Shown here: positions 1-7,944 of the stretch, piece by piece
Position numbering within the stretch: position 1 is the stretch's first letter
How the letters are laid out: every line of letters begins with the position of its first letter
IMG/VR virus record: IMGVR_UViG_3300009079_000066
Location: 1-32,741 of that record
DNA from: a virus
Length of the DNA stretch: 32,741 nt
Reading direction: 5' to 3' (one strand)
The notes under the pieces: generated by a model
Told to the model about the DNA's origin: nothing
Seen by the model: only the letters and a program-made list of their open reading frames with translations
Databases searched by the model: none
Translations under genes and position numbers: made by a program

Positions 1-1128
1 CTGGAGTACAACCAGTTCACCGGGGCGACGTGGCAGCGTACTGCCTTGGCAGAGGACACCTTTGTTAACTACTATGTGTTTGCTGCGACTGCCCTGCCAA
101 CAACTGCGATTACTCCGACCCCGACAGCTACAGCGCAATATTTGATTGTGCCAGGACAACAGACGTTCGCAAGCCAAGCTCTCGCTAGTGCAGCCAGCGT
201 GTCTGCGCTCTCATGGGGCGCTATGCCGTTCCAAGAGATTGCCCCGCTCTATAAGATTACTCTGCGCTACAACACAAGTAATCCTGCCGCATACGCCAAC
301 ACAGCACGCTGCGCTATCGTGGGCTTTGTACGCATCGTTGGGACATACGCCAGTGTTACACAGACAGCGCAGACTGACCACGGGGCACTGTCAGGGCTCG
401 CTGACCCAGATCACCCAGCATCAGCCATCATCTTCACGCCTACTGGCAACATCGCTGCTACAGACGTTCAGGCAGCTATTGCAGAACTCGACTCTGAGAA
501 ACAGGCAACGCTTGTCTCTGGCACAAGCATCAAGACCATTAACAGCACTTCGTTGTTGGGTTCTGGTGACATAGCAATCGTCGGTGGCGTCACTGTCTCG
601 GATACCGCGCCCACCAGCCCATCAAACGGGCAAGGCTGGCTGGATATTACTTCTGGCATTGGGTACATCTGGTTGGATGATGGCGACTCAGCGGCATGGG
701 TAGAGTCCGGTGCGGTTGGGTCTGCCACCATCGCAAGCATCACAGGGCTGCAAACCGCACTCGACGCCAAGGCTGCACTGTCGTCGGCCCAGACATTCAC
801 AGGCGCACAGCGTGGCAGCGTAACCACCCTGACAAGTTCTGGTGCGGCTATGGCAATTGATCTTGCCGCGAACAATAACTTCGCACATACAACGACAGAG
901 AACACAACTCTGTCTGCACCAAGCAATCCGGTGGCGGGGCAGATGTCACAGATTTACATCACCCAAGGCGCAACGCCTCGGCTGTTGGCTTACAACACGT
1001 TTTATAAGTTCCCCGGCGGCACAATCCCTACGCTTACCGCTACTGCAAGTGCAGTTGATCTATTGGTTTTGACCGTACCGCCCGGCGCTGCCTACGCGAT
1101 ATGCCAACTCATCAAGGACGTGAAATGA
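1..1128 (+). CDS. Tail-fiber-like protein, first copy (5' end outside window)
   Basis: The reading frame is open from base 1, so the gene starts left of the window; the TTG at 46 is probably only an internal codon. Visible signatures are typical of phage fibers and distal tail proteins: DHGALSGLADPDHP, then GNIAATDVQAAIAELD, a collar-like segment also seen in many fiber genes, and TINSTSLLGSGDIAI. The last ~110 residues (from about FTGAQRGSV to CQLIKDVK) are a clear paralogue of the C-terminus of the protein at 1869-2420. The stop overlaps the start of the next gene as ATGA (1125-1128), which implies coupled translation with the LamG-like protein. The role in receptor binding or fiber shaft formation is inferred from these motifs and position; no enzymatic domain is seen. 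Confidence 0.8.
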   Translation: MEYNQFTGATWQRTALAEDTFVNYYVFAATALPTTAITPTPTATAQYLIVPGQQTFASQALASAASVSALSWGAMPFQEIAPLYKITLRYNTSNPAAYANTARCAIVGFVRIVGTYASVTQTAQTDHGALSGLADPDHPASAIIFTPTGNIAATDVQAAIAELDSEKQATLVSGTSIKTINSTSLLGSGDIAIVGGVTVSDTAPTSPSNGQGWLDITSGIGYIWLDDGDSAAWVESGAVGSATIASITGLQTALDAKAALSSAQTFTGAQRGSVTTLTSSGAAMAIDLAANNNFAHTTTENTTLSAPSNPVAGQMSQIYITQGATPRLLAYNTFYKFPGGTIPTLTATASAVDLLVLTVPPGAAYAICQLIKDVK

Positions 1129-1841
1129 TCCTGATGAACCCAATGATGTTTGGTGGGGCTGCGGCTCCTGCGGGTGATCCTTATGCCGCAAATGTTGTTC
1201 TGCACCTGATTGGTTCTGGGGCAAATGGCTCGACGACTTTCACAGATACCAGCCCAACGCCAAAGACGGTGACAGTGTTTGGCGATGCACAGATCAGCAC
1301 AGCGCGATCCAAGTTGGGCGACTCAAGTATGCTGTTTGACGGAGTTGGTGACTACGCATCTCTTACTGATTCCGCAGATTGGGATTTTGCCGCTGGCAGC
1401 GGGACAATAGAGGCATGGGTTTATATTGCCACTGGAACCCCCGCACTTCGGAGATTCTTAGCACAGACTGATACAGGAGGGGCGTTTGGTGTTAATTTAT
1501 TTGGCACAGAGGGAACTGGGAAATTTCAAGCAGCAAGCCTCACCTCCGATGCATCGACTTATATCAACTGTGTGGGTACTACCGTAGCTGCTGCGAACAC
1601 TTGGCACAAAGTTTCGTGGTCTGTCGATGCGGTATCTGCGCGGCTGCACGTTAATGGCATCCTTGAGTCCACTGTGGCACGGGCTGGCCTTACCTTCTAT
1701 AACAGTACATTTCCATTGCACATCGGACGCAACGGCTCGTTCAATGGATTTTACTGGAACGGCAATATAGAACGCCTACGCATCACAAAGGGCGTGGCCC
1801 GGTATTCATCATCCAACTATGACCCGTTAACGGTTCCATAA
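1125..1841 (+). CDS. LamG/concanavalin A-like putative adhesin
   Basis: 238 residues. I chose the ATG at 1125 because it overlaps the preceding stop (ATGA); an in-frame ATG at 1101 would lie deep inside the upstream gene. The N-terminus (MILMNPMMFGGAAAPAG) resembles that of the propeller protein at 2417. From about residue 24 the protein reads as a single laminin-G type 3 domain: a hydrophobic first strand, SMLFDGVGDYASL, GTIEAWVYI, a WHKVSWSVD strand, LHVNGI, LHIGRNG, and the C-terminal GNIERLRITKGVARY signature common in phage virion proteins. This beta-sandwich fold usually binds glycans or other surface ligands. Role as a distal tail adhesin is inferred from fold and neighbourhood. Confidence 0.85.
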   Translation: MILMNPMMFGGAAAPAGDPYAANVVLHLIGSGANGSTTFTDTSPTPKTVTVFGDAQISTARSKLGDSSMLFDGVGDYASLTDSADWDFAAGSGTIEAWVYIATGTPALRRFLAQTDTGGAFGVNLFGTEGTGKFQAASLTSDASTYINCVGTTVAAANTWHKVSWSVDAVSARLHVNGILESTVARAGLTFYNSTFPLHIGRNGSFNGFYWNGNIERLRITKGVARYSSSNYDPLTVP

Positions 1842-1843
1842 TC

Positions 1844-1867
1844 ATGTACCTACTCAACAGTAATTAA
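1844..1867 (+). pseudogene. 7-codon relic of the gene start at 3766
   Basis: Between the LamG gene and the second fiber gene lies ATGTACCTACTCAAC followed by AGT AAT TAA, which would read MYLLNSN-stop. The first 15 bases match the beginning of the gene at 3766 (ATGTACCTACTGAAT, MYLLN) at 13 positions. The simplest reading is that a copy of that gene once followed the LamG gene directly and was cut off near its fifth codon when the 1869-3782 segment arrived. A short functional leader peptide is the alternative. Confidence 0.5.
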
Positions 1868-1868
1868 C

Positions 1869-2420
1869 ATGCCAAACATTAATTTCCCCACATCACCAAG
1901 CCTGAACCAGACGTACTCCTTCGGGGGTAAGACTTGGACATGGAACGGCGTTGGCTGGGTGTTGAACAGCGCCTCTAGTACGCTTGCCTCGGCGGTCACG
2001 GTTACCCCTGCCGGGAACATCGCCTCGACTGATGTGCAAGCGGCGTTGGCAGAGTTGGACGCTGAGAAGGCCAAGCTAACCGCGAACACCTTCACAGGTG
2101 CCCAGATCGGTACTGTCACCGCCCTGACCAGTAGTGCCGCAAGCATCGCCATCGACTTGGCAGTGAACAACAACTTCAGCCACACGACCAGCGAGGACAG
2201 CACGCTGGCGGCGCCCTCTAACCCAGTGGCGGGGCAGTCTGGTGTCATCACGATCACGCAAGGCGCGACAGCGCGATTGCTGGCCTACAACACGTTCTGG
2301 AAGTTCCCCGGCGGCACCATCCCGACTCTGACCGCAACAGTCGGCGCTGTTGATACGCTGGCCTACAGCGTTGAGAGTGCCACCCGTGCAACGTGCCAGC
2401 TTATCAAGGATGTGAAATGA
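1869..2420 (+). CDS. Tail-fiber-like protein, second (short) copy
   Basis: 183 residues. The N-terminus (NFPTSPSLNQTYSFGGKTW, then WNGVGWVLN) is a small aromatic head motif found at the start of many phage fiber or fiber-associated proteins. A GNIASTDVQAALAELD segment follows, then ~110 residues closely similar to the C-terminus of the gene at 1-1128, including NNNFSHTTSEDSTL, TQGATARLLAYNTFWKFPGG and the identical final CQLIKDVK. The stop overlaps the next start as ATGA (2417-2420), the same junction as in the first copy. No strong Shine-Dalgarno is seen upstream (AGTAATTAAC), so initiation may rely on readthrough from upstream translation. It is probably a structural stalk or connector for the propeller protein; that role is inference. 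Confidence 0.8.
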   Translation: MPNINFPTSPSLNQTYSFGGKTWTWNGVGWVLNSASSTLASAVTVTPAGNIASTDVQAALAELDAEKAKLTANTFTGAQIGTVTALTSSAASIAIDLAVNNNFSHTTSEDSTLAAPSNPVAGQSGVITITQGATARLLAYNTFWKFPGGTIPTLTATVGAVDTLAYSVESATRATCQLIKDVK

Positions 2421-3466
2421 TCGTCAGCGGCGTGCCCATGTTGTTAGGCGGCGAGGCTGCAGCACCGCCGCCTGCCGGGACGAAAGCCCTCATAGTGGCG
2501 CATGATAGCTACCCGTTCGTCAAGACTTACGCTTGGAGTGCAGCCGGGTTTGGCGCAGAGAGTGCATGGCCGACAGGTATATTAGGGAACCTGCGAGCCG
2601 TCGCGGCTTCGCCCGCCAAAACAGAAGTTGTCTTTGGGGAGGCCGCATCCCCGTATGCCCGTGCTTATCCGTGGGACGGAGAAAACTACGGCACTCAGTT
2701 CGCCAACCCCGCAACACTTCCAGGGGGGGCCGTCCTCGGCCTAGCGTTCTCCTCTGACGGCACTCAGCTTGTCACGGTTCATAGCGGTTCGCCATACACC
2801 ACGGCATACGCATGGTCATCCTCGGGCTTTGGTGCTAAATACGCCAACCCTGCGGTACTACCGCAGTCATCTGGACAGGTGAATGGTGTGTCCTTCTCAC
2901 CTGCTGAAGATGCGGTGGTAATGGCGGTGGGCTGGACACCCGGCGTAGTGGCCTACCAGTGGAGCGCAGCGGGATTTGGCACCATGTTTGCTAACCCTAC
3001 AACATTGCCATCTACCACAGGCTATTCGGTTGCATTTACCCCTGCCGGTGACTTCGTTGCAGTGGGGCATGATGCCGATCCACGCGTGTCGGTCTACCAC
3101 TGGAGCGCGGCTGGTTTCGGCGCGAAGGTTGCCAACCCCGCCACAAAACCCGCTGCTCATGGACTGGGCGTGAAGTTTTCTCCTGCGGGTACAGAGCTTG
3201 TGGTTGCCCACATTACCGCGCCCCATGTGTCGGCCTACCCGTGGTCAGCAGCGGGCTTTGGCACCAAATTTGCCAACCCTGCAACGATACCCCCTGCGGC
3301 GGGGCGCGGGGTATCTTTTTCCTTGGAGGGGGATGCGGTCGCCATCGCCCACAGTGCCTCCCCATACATATCCGTCTACCCGTGGTCGCCCGCAGGCTTC
3401 GGCACCAAGTTTGCTGACCCTACGGGTCTGCCAATTAGCACAGGCCACGCGTGCCTCTTTGTCTGA
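2417..3466 (+). CDS. Seven-bladed beta-propeller putative adhesin
   Basis: 349 residues; the ATG at 2417 overlaps the previous stop. After a linker rich in Gly, Ala and Pro (about residues 9-22), the rest is seven copies of a ~46-residue unit. Each has an aromatic strand (YPWSAAGFGTKFANPATLP or a variant) followed by a FSPAGDxVVVAH-like strand and an SPY/APH turn. The last unit is short by one strand, and the N-terminal KALIVAHDSYPF supplies it, which is how velcro-closed propellers such as WD40 repeats are built. The N-terminal peptide resembles that of the LamG protein at 1125. I infer a virion surface lectin or receptor-binding head carried on the short fiber upstream. No catalytic motif is visible. 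Individual blades are very alike, suggesting recent internal duplication. Confidence 0.8.
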   Translation: MIVSGVPMLLGGEAAAPPPAGTKALIVAHDSYPFVKTYAWSAAGFGAESAWPTGILGNLRAVAASPAKTEVVFGEAASPYARAYPWDGENYGTQFANPATLPGGAVLGLAFSSDGTQLVTVHSGSPYTTAYAWSSSGFGAKYANPAVLPQSSGQVNGVSFSPAEDAVVMAVGWTPGVVAYQWSAAGFGTMFANPTTLPSTTGYSVAFTPAGDFVAVGHDADPRVSVYHWSAAGFGAKVANPATKPAAHGLGVKFSPAGTELVVAHITAPHVSAYPWSAAGFGTKFANPATIPPAAGRGVSFSLEGDAVAIAHSASPYISVYPWSPAGFGTKFADPTGLPISTGHACLFV

Positions 3467-3473
3467 GAAAACT

Positions 3474-3782
3474 ATGTACACCATCCACACAAACCACCAG
3501 CTCAAATCCGCCGTCACATCGTTGATCCAACGCGAGAGCGAGGTCGCGCAGTACCAGGTCAATATCGACAACTACCGTGCTGCGCTCACGCTCATCGCCA
3601 ACAAGTCGGGGGCCGAGCAAGCTGAGCTTGATGACTTCAGGCAGATGATCAACAAGCTGCTGGCATCCGAGCTTTTGGAGCAGAAGAAAGTACAGGTCAT
3701 GCTTGAGGTCGCTTTGCTTCAACTCGCCGGACAAGACATCACCACACTGGTCAAGGAGGCCCAAAATGTACCTACTGAATAA
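3474..3782 (+). CDS. Small coiled-coil protein, unknown
   Basis: 102 residues beginning MYTIHTNHQLKSAVTSLIQR, starting 7 bases after the propeller stop. The frame is open further upstream, but a longer version would overlap the propeller gene extensively, so the ATG at 3474 is preferred. The sequence is predominantly helical with heptad-like spacing of Leu, Ile and Val (IQRESEVAQYQVNIDNY, then LLASELLEQKKVQVMLEVAL). Its 3' end contains the Shine-Dalgarno of the next gene, and the two overlap by 17 bases. The family is not recognised. Position suggests a fiber-associated accessory or chaperone protein, which is inference. Confidence 0.65.
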   Translation: MYTIHTNHQLKSAVTSLIQRESEVAQYQVNIDNYRAALTLIANKSGAEQAELDDFRQMINKLLASELLEQKKVQVMLEVALLQLAGQDITTLVKEAQNVPTE

Positions 3783-4281
3783 CCTCAAGTTCAACGAACG
3801 GATTGCACGCACGCTGGGTGACGTGCAGTACCCAAAGGGCTGGTTCCTCAACGCCATTCACCGCGATGCTGTGGGCGTCGTAGAAGTGCCTGACCCGGTG
3901 CTGCCCGACCCCGAGCTTTACACCTACGTCGAGAACGCTGATGGATCACTGACCGTCACCGAGCGCACGGCAGAGGACATCGCCGAGCGCCAAGCCAACG
4001 CACTGGCAAACTTTCAAGCGGGCATCGTCTACCAGACGCAAGAACGCCTCGATACCTTCGCACGCACGCGGGGCTATGACAACATCCTGTCAGCCTGCAC
4101 CTACGCCACCGGCGGCGTACCCAAGTTTGCCGCAGAGGGTCAGTACGCTGTGGCTGCCCGTGACAACACTTGGGCCGCGCTCTACACGCTGCTGGCCGAT
4201 GTGCAAGCAGGCACCACACCGATGCCAGCGGGCTTTGCCGACATTGAGCCGCTGCTACCAGTGCTGGCTTGGCCGAACTAA
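3766..4281 (+). CDS. Putative tail-fiber assembly/accessory protein
   Basis: 171 residues starting at the ATG at 3766, chosen because AAGGAGG (3753-3759) sits 6 bases upstream. The C-terminal half carries a pattern widespread next to phage fiber genes: YQTQERLDTFARTRGYDNI, LSACTYATGGVPKFAAEGQY, ARDNTWAALYTLLADVQAG and PMPAGFADIEPLLPVLAWP. The N-terminal half (YPKGWFLNAIHRDAVGVVEV, then LYTYVENADGSLTVTERT) resembles the short linker region of fiber-assembly proteins that precede a DUF4376-like helical domain. It closes the fiber module, and a truncated copy of its start lies at 1844. An assembly chaperone or minor tail role is inferred. Confidence 0.65.
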   Translation: MYLLNNLKFNERIARTLGDVQYPKGWFLNAIHRDAVGVVEVPDPVLPDPELYTYVENADGSLTVTERTAEDIAERQANALANFQAGIVYQTQERLDTFARTRGYDNILSACTYATGGVPKFAAEGQYAVAARDNTWAALYTLLADVQAGTTPMPAGFADIEPLLPVLAWPN

Positions 4282-4314
4282 GTTTCCAGTGACCTCAGTT
4301 CAATCTGAATACCA

Positions 4315-4366
4315 GCAGGGGGTGTAGGTCGCGCTCGGAGTAGTGCCCGGTTTCCCAACCCCCTGC
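4315..4366 (+). other. Inverted repeat (possible RNA stem-loop) before the next gene
   Basis: GCAGGGGGT (4315-4323) and ACCCCCTGC (4358-4366) are perfect 9-base complements enclosing 34 bases. They occupy most of the 92-base gap between the fiber module and the gene at 4374, and the second arm ends 7 bases before that start codon. There is no T-run after it, so a standard intrinsic terminator is unlikely. A structure shielding the start codon, or a recombination scar, fits equally well. Confidence 0.45.
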
Positions 4367-4373
4367 AATTTAT

Positions 4374-5843
4374 ATGATAAAAGTATTACTCACCGGAACC
4401 GTAGATGCAGCACGTAGAGCAAAGCTGACAGCACTCGGGATGATGTTCGGGCGCCGGGCCGCGAACAGCGGCAGTAAGACCCTCACTGCATACACAATGG
4501 ACGCGGCTACTTTCTTGATACGTAAGATAGTAGGGACGGACGTAATACAAGTGACCATCACTGCCAGAAAGGTGGCCGGACAGGAATGGGGCTGGATGAC
4601 AGGAGGAGACGGGAAGCGCCTGATTGTTCCAAACGAGGTCAACTATCTTTACCCACTAGCAAGGTTCGACCCCGTCGGCGTCATCTACCCAGAAACCGGC
4701 GTGGCTTATGGGCATCTTGTCTTCTATCCTGAAGGCGTAACTCTGTCGCCTCTCACCGACAGAGTTAAACAGGCTGTGTTTGTAAGCGTGCACGGTGATA
4801 GCACATCAAACTTCATTGTGTTTTCCCCTGACGGAACTAAAGTCCGCGAATACACGCTCAGCCTCATTTTAACTTTTGGTGGAGGGTATATTTTCTACCG
4901 CGGCTCTACTGGGGAGCTCATACTGGGCCCAACATATATCGACTCATCAGGGCCACGAATCAGCTGGTATGAGTTCGAAACAATCGTAGATTCGTCTCAA
5001 GACGGAGCAGGGGGGGATGACGCAGGCCCCACCAACAGCCACACCATATCGCAATCCACACTTGTCATGTATGACGAGAGCTCGTCTAATATCGGGTCAA
5101 TGGTTGTGAATAAAACCGAACAACGACTCTATGCCCCATTTGCAAGTTCGCTAACTACTACATGGGGGTACAACGCCCTCACCGACATTGTGTTGTTTCC
5201 AGATGGCAGCATAGTTCAACACAACATTGAATTTTGGGAAGAGCTTAGTACCTCCACCGGTCTGTCTACGAGCACGCATGACGACCAGGCTCTGATACTG
5301 CAGTATATGTACGTAGGGCCTGATGATGTCCGCCTCGGCGCCATCGTCAGGATCCCTTATTACCCATACGCGAGGACGGTGATAACAACAACCAACGGAG
5401 TTACCACCACCACCACCACGCCTCATGCTGCTCCGGAGGTCGAAATAATTACGTTTACCGACACGGTTAGTTTGTTTGGCGGCGCCACGATAGGGATCTG
5501 CGCTGTGCGTTTTGTGTCAATGTACGAGGGGGTTGTACCGCTGAACGCAATCTATTTAGTGACTGGCGACAGGGATGAACCGCTCGTCAAGGTCGAGATC
5601 GAGGAAGACAGCGATAGCCCATTAATGCAGGCCGCAGAGAAGTTTTCGACCGACGGGGATATTCTGCAATTTCTCAGTGTTGCGGGGGCCACCCGGATAG
5701 ACCCCGCAGCAAACAGGACTCAAGCGCAAACCACTGGAGGGGTAGGCGTCTTGGTGTCTTCCGGAAACGGCCTAGAAAGGGTGGGCGAAGAGGGTGGCCA
5801 ACCCTTTATCAGCTTCATCGATCCGAACCCCAATGACGATTAG
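4374..5843 (+). CDS. Virion-associated protein of unknown function, 489 aa
   Basis: The start ATG at 4374 has no recognisable Shine-Dalgarno and follows an inverted repeat, so the start is uncertain. The protein is not one I recognise. An N-terminal basic part (about 1-60: TVDAARRAKLTALG, MFGRRAAN) is followed by a long beta-rich region with one FSPDGTK-type strand, aromatic-rich turns (YIFYRGSTGELILGPTYI) and a Thr run near residue 345 (TTTNGVTTTTTTP). The C-terminal ~80 residues are acidic and Gly-rich. It has no signal peptide or catalytic motif I can name. Compared by eye with the flanking genes it uses more ATA and AGG codons and has a lower GC content. Placement between the fiber module and other virion genes suggests a structural or adhesin role. 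Confidence 0.65.
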   Translation: MIKVLLTGTVDAARRAKLTALGMMFGRRAANSGSKTLTAYTMDAATFLIRKIVGTDVIQVTITARKVAGQEWGWMTGGDGKRLIVPNEVNYLYPLARFDPVGVIYPETGVAYGHLVFYPEGVTLSPLTDRVKQAVFVSVHGDSTSNFIVFSPDGTKVREYTLSLILTFGGGYIFYRGSTGELILGPTYIDSSGPRISWYEFETIVDSSQDGAGGDDAGPTNSHTISQSTLVMYDESSSNIGSMVVNKTEQRLYAPFASSLTTTWGYNALTDIVLFPDGSIVQHNIEFWEELSTSTGLSTSTHDDQALILQYMYVGPDDVRLGAIVRIPYYPYARTVITTTNGVTTTTTTPHAAPEVEIITFTDTVSLFGGATIGICAVRFVSMYEGVVPLNAIYLVTGDRDEPLVKVEIEEDSDSPLMQAAEKFSTDGDILQFLSVAGATRIDPAANRTQAQTTGGVGVLVSSGNGLERVGEEGGQPFISFIDPNPNDD

Positions 5844-5894
5844 ATTACTGTTAGAATCGGTGAATCTAACCTGGATACAAGCTTGGGCGCGAAC

Positions 5895-7064
5895 ATGAGA
5901 TATACGGAAGTTTCTGCAGTTAACGGCGTCAGAAATGACGTTGATGCAGAACGCTTTGTCTCCGGCGACCTCCAGAGTGCCACAAACATCGATATCGACG
6001 AAACAGGCAAAGCTCGCCGCCGCGCAGGCACAAGCGTCGTGTTCCCCGGCAGCGCCCACTCCGTCTGGGGCGACAAGACCCAAGGGTTCTTCGTTCAGGG
6101 CGGCTGGCTCCACCGTTTTCTCCCAGACAGAACCACGACCGCGCTGGTTGAGGTTCTCGGTGACAGAGTAAGTTACGTGGGAGTGAACTCAGACGTATAT
6201 TGGACTGACGGAGTGGCTGCAGGGGTTGTCTCCCAAGGCGTCTCGTACCCTTGGGGAATTGCCCCACCCCCACGACTGGGCGGCATAGCCACAACCGGGA
6301 ACGTCTCCGGACAAATCCTGGGCACGATGACTTACGTAGATGCCAACGGGGTTGAGTCTGGCGCCCCACAAACATCAGCGTTCGAGGGCAGCATCAGTCT
6401 GTCGCTGCCGGTGTCAGGTGACCCACGAGTGACACACAAACACATCTACATGAGCGCCGTCGGTGGCGACGTCCCCCTTCTCAGCATGGTCGTGCCGAAC
6501 AGCGAGGTCACGGTGCAGCTAACCGACATGATGCCCCGGCAGACTGTTCCCGTCAGAACCCAATTCTTAACACCCCCACCCGCCGGCACAGTGCTCGGGT
6601 ACTACCGGGGGCGTACGTACGTCGCAGTCGGACCGTTCCTCATGTTCAGCCAGCCTTATGAGTACGCCCTGTTCGATCTGCGGTCTGACTTCCTCACATT
6701 CAGCGCAGACATCCAGACGTTTGCGGCCGTCAGTGACGGGATCTTCATTGGCACCACCAACGAAACATTTTTCCTGCGGGGGACAAACCCCGCAGAGTTC
6801 ACCATGCAACTCGTTGCCCCACACGGCACGATCAGGGGGACAGAGCAGATAGTCGCCGGAGATACAACGGGGGCTGATGATGAGCGAGGCAAGGCGGTCG
6901 TCGCGCTCTGGATGGCAAAGACCGGACTAACCCTCGGCAACACAGGGGGGACAATCGAAGGACTTACAGCCCGTAAGTTCACCCCTCCCGCTGCATCGAC
7001 CGGTGCCGCGCTCATAAAAAAGCGTGGCTCGACCCCCCAATACATAACTTCGCTATTTAACTGA
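5895..7064 (+). CDS. Beta-rich virion/tail protein, conserved phage type
   Basis: 389 residues. I prefer the ATG at 5895 (MRYTEVSAVNGVRNDVDAER) over a TTG 12 bases upstream. The segment SATNIDIDETGKARRRAGTS near the N-terminus, followed by HSVWGDKTQGFF, is a pattern I associate with podovirus virion proteins that open with an 'N-D-D-G-x-x-R-R-R-x-G' strand and continue as repeated beta-strands resembling a propeller or stacked beta-sandwich. A Fn3-like stretch (QILGTMTYVDANGVESGAP ... THKHIYMS) lies in the middle. It ends 13 bases before the next gene. It is likely a neck or tail component; the exact position in the particle is unknown. Confidence 0.65.
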   Translation: MRYTEVSAVNGVRNDVDAERFVSGDLQSATNIDIDETGKARRRAGTSVVFPGSAHSVWGDKTQGFFVQGGWLHRFLPDRTTTALVEVLGDRVSYVGVNSDVYWTDGVAAGVVSQGVSYPWGIAPPPRLGGIATTGNVSGQILGTMTYVDANGVESGAPQTSAFEGSISLSLPVSGDPRVTHKHIYMSAVGGDVPLLSMVVPNSEVTVQLTDMMPRQTVPVRTQFLTPPPAGTVLGYYRGRTYVAVGPFLMFSQPYEYALFDLRSDFLTFSADIQTFAAVSDGIFIGTTNETFFLRGTNPAEFTMQLVAPHGTIRGTEQIVAGDTTGADDERGKAVVALWMAKTGLTLGNTGGTIEGLTARKFTPPAASTGAALIKKRGSTPQYITSLFN

Positions 7065-7077
7065 AAGGTAAGTCATC

Positions 7078-7518
7078 ATGGCTGCTCGTCTCTCTACTGG
7101 TCTCGTCAACAAAATGATGGGTACCTCCAGCTTCAAGGATACATTCGCCCTTGGATTTATCGACATCTATACTGGGGTCCAACCCACAAGCGCCGATGCC
7201 ATCCCGACAGGTACGCGGCTCGGCACGCTGTACTCTGACGGTACCGCCACAGGACTCAGTTGGGGAGATGCTCTATTGGGGGCCCTGCCAAAAGCTACAG
7301 GCGAGACTTGGTCTACTATCCTCGTCAATACAGGCACCGCCGGCTGGTTCCGCCTTCGTGAAGCCACAGACACTGGCGTTGACGCCTCGACCACTGCTGC
7401 TCGATACGACGGCGCCATCGCCACAAGCGGCGCAGAAATGAACCTCGGTACTTTGGCGCTCTTGACTGGTGCGCCATTCGTTATCTCGGCGGCAAACTTC
7501 ACCCTCCCACGCGCATAA
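7078..7518 (+). CDS. Small virion-associated protein, paralogue A
   Basis: 146 residues, ATG at 7078, with AAAGGTAAG at 7065-7073 as ribosome site. The layout is IDIYTGVQPTSADAIPTGT, LGTLYSDGTATGLSW, NTGTAGWFRLREATDTGVD, then a C-terminal strand series ending FTLPRA. The same order (IYTGTAPASADDVATGT, then DTGTAGWARWTDG) is present in the protein at 7945, so the two are paralogues separated by an unrelated gene. The family occurs in phage structural regions; I would guess a small beta-sandwich decoration or tail protein. No functional residue is identifiable. Confidence 0.7.
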   Translation: MAARLSTGLVNKMMGTSSFKDTFALGFIDIYTGVQPTSADAIPTGTRLGTLYSDGTATGLSWGDALLGALPKATGETWSTILVNTGTAGWFRLREATDTGVDASTTAARYDGAIATSGAEMNLGTLALLTGAPFVISAANFTLPRA

Positions 7519-7528
7519 GGGGATAAAG

Positions 7529-7936
7529 ATGACACTAAAAGTACCAACCGTCGGCGAGGATGCAATGCTGAAGGATCTCTTGGGGGTCACGACCCCCGGG
7601 GCGCTGACCTTGAAGCTGTACATGAACGATGTAACCCCCGGCGATACCGATACCGCCGTGACCTACACCGAAATGTCCGGACAAGGATATGCATCCAAAG
7701 CCCTGGCAGCAGGGTCTTGGGTCGTCGCTCAGAACGCCGGGGTGGCCGAGGCCACCTACGCTAAACAGACATGGACGTTCACTGGCGGTGCCGCCGTCCC
7801 CGTCTATGGTTATTACGTGGTTGACGCTGGCGGCGTACTGCGCTGGAGCGAGCGGTTCGTCGCAACATATTCCGCAGAGTTCGCGAATGATGCAGTCTCG
7901 GTGACCCCGAAGTTCACATTCAGTTCTGCTAACTAA
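7529..7936 (+). CDS. Small virion-associated protein, unknown
   Basis: 135 residues; the ATG at 7529 is preferred because AAGGGG (7517-7522) lies 6 bases upstream and overlaps the previous stop region. An upstream in-frame ATG at 7469 would overlap the preceding gene by 50 bases. The content is LTLKLYMNDVTPGDTDTAVT, YTEMSGQGYASKAL, a central WTFTGGAAVPVYGYYVVD strand pair and a FSSAN end. It looks like a compact beta-sandwich and is common in structural gene clusters as one of a group of small proteins. Function in the virion is not known. Confidence 0.7.
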   Translation: MTLKVPTVGEDAMLKDLLGVTTPGALTLKLYMNDVTPGDTDTAVTYTEMSGQGYASKALAAGSWVVAQNAGVAEATYAKQTWTFTGGAAVPVYGYYVVDAGGVLRWSERFVATYSAEFANDAVSVTPKFTFSSAN

Positions 7937-7944
7937 GGGCCACC

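Noticed and set aside
5840-5870. Overlapping short inverted repeats (TTAGATT/AATCTAA and GTTAGA/TCTAAC) before the gene at 5895
   Set aside because: Stems of 6-7 bp in A/T-rich sequence are expected by chance; there is no leader peptide or T-run to support attenuation.
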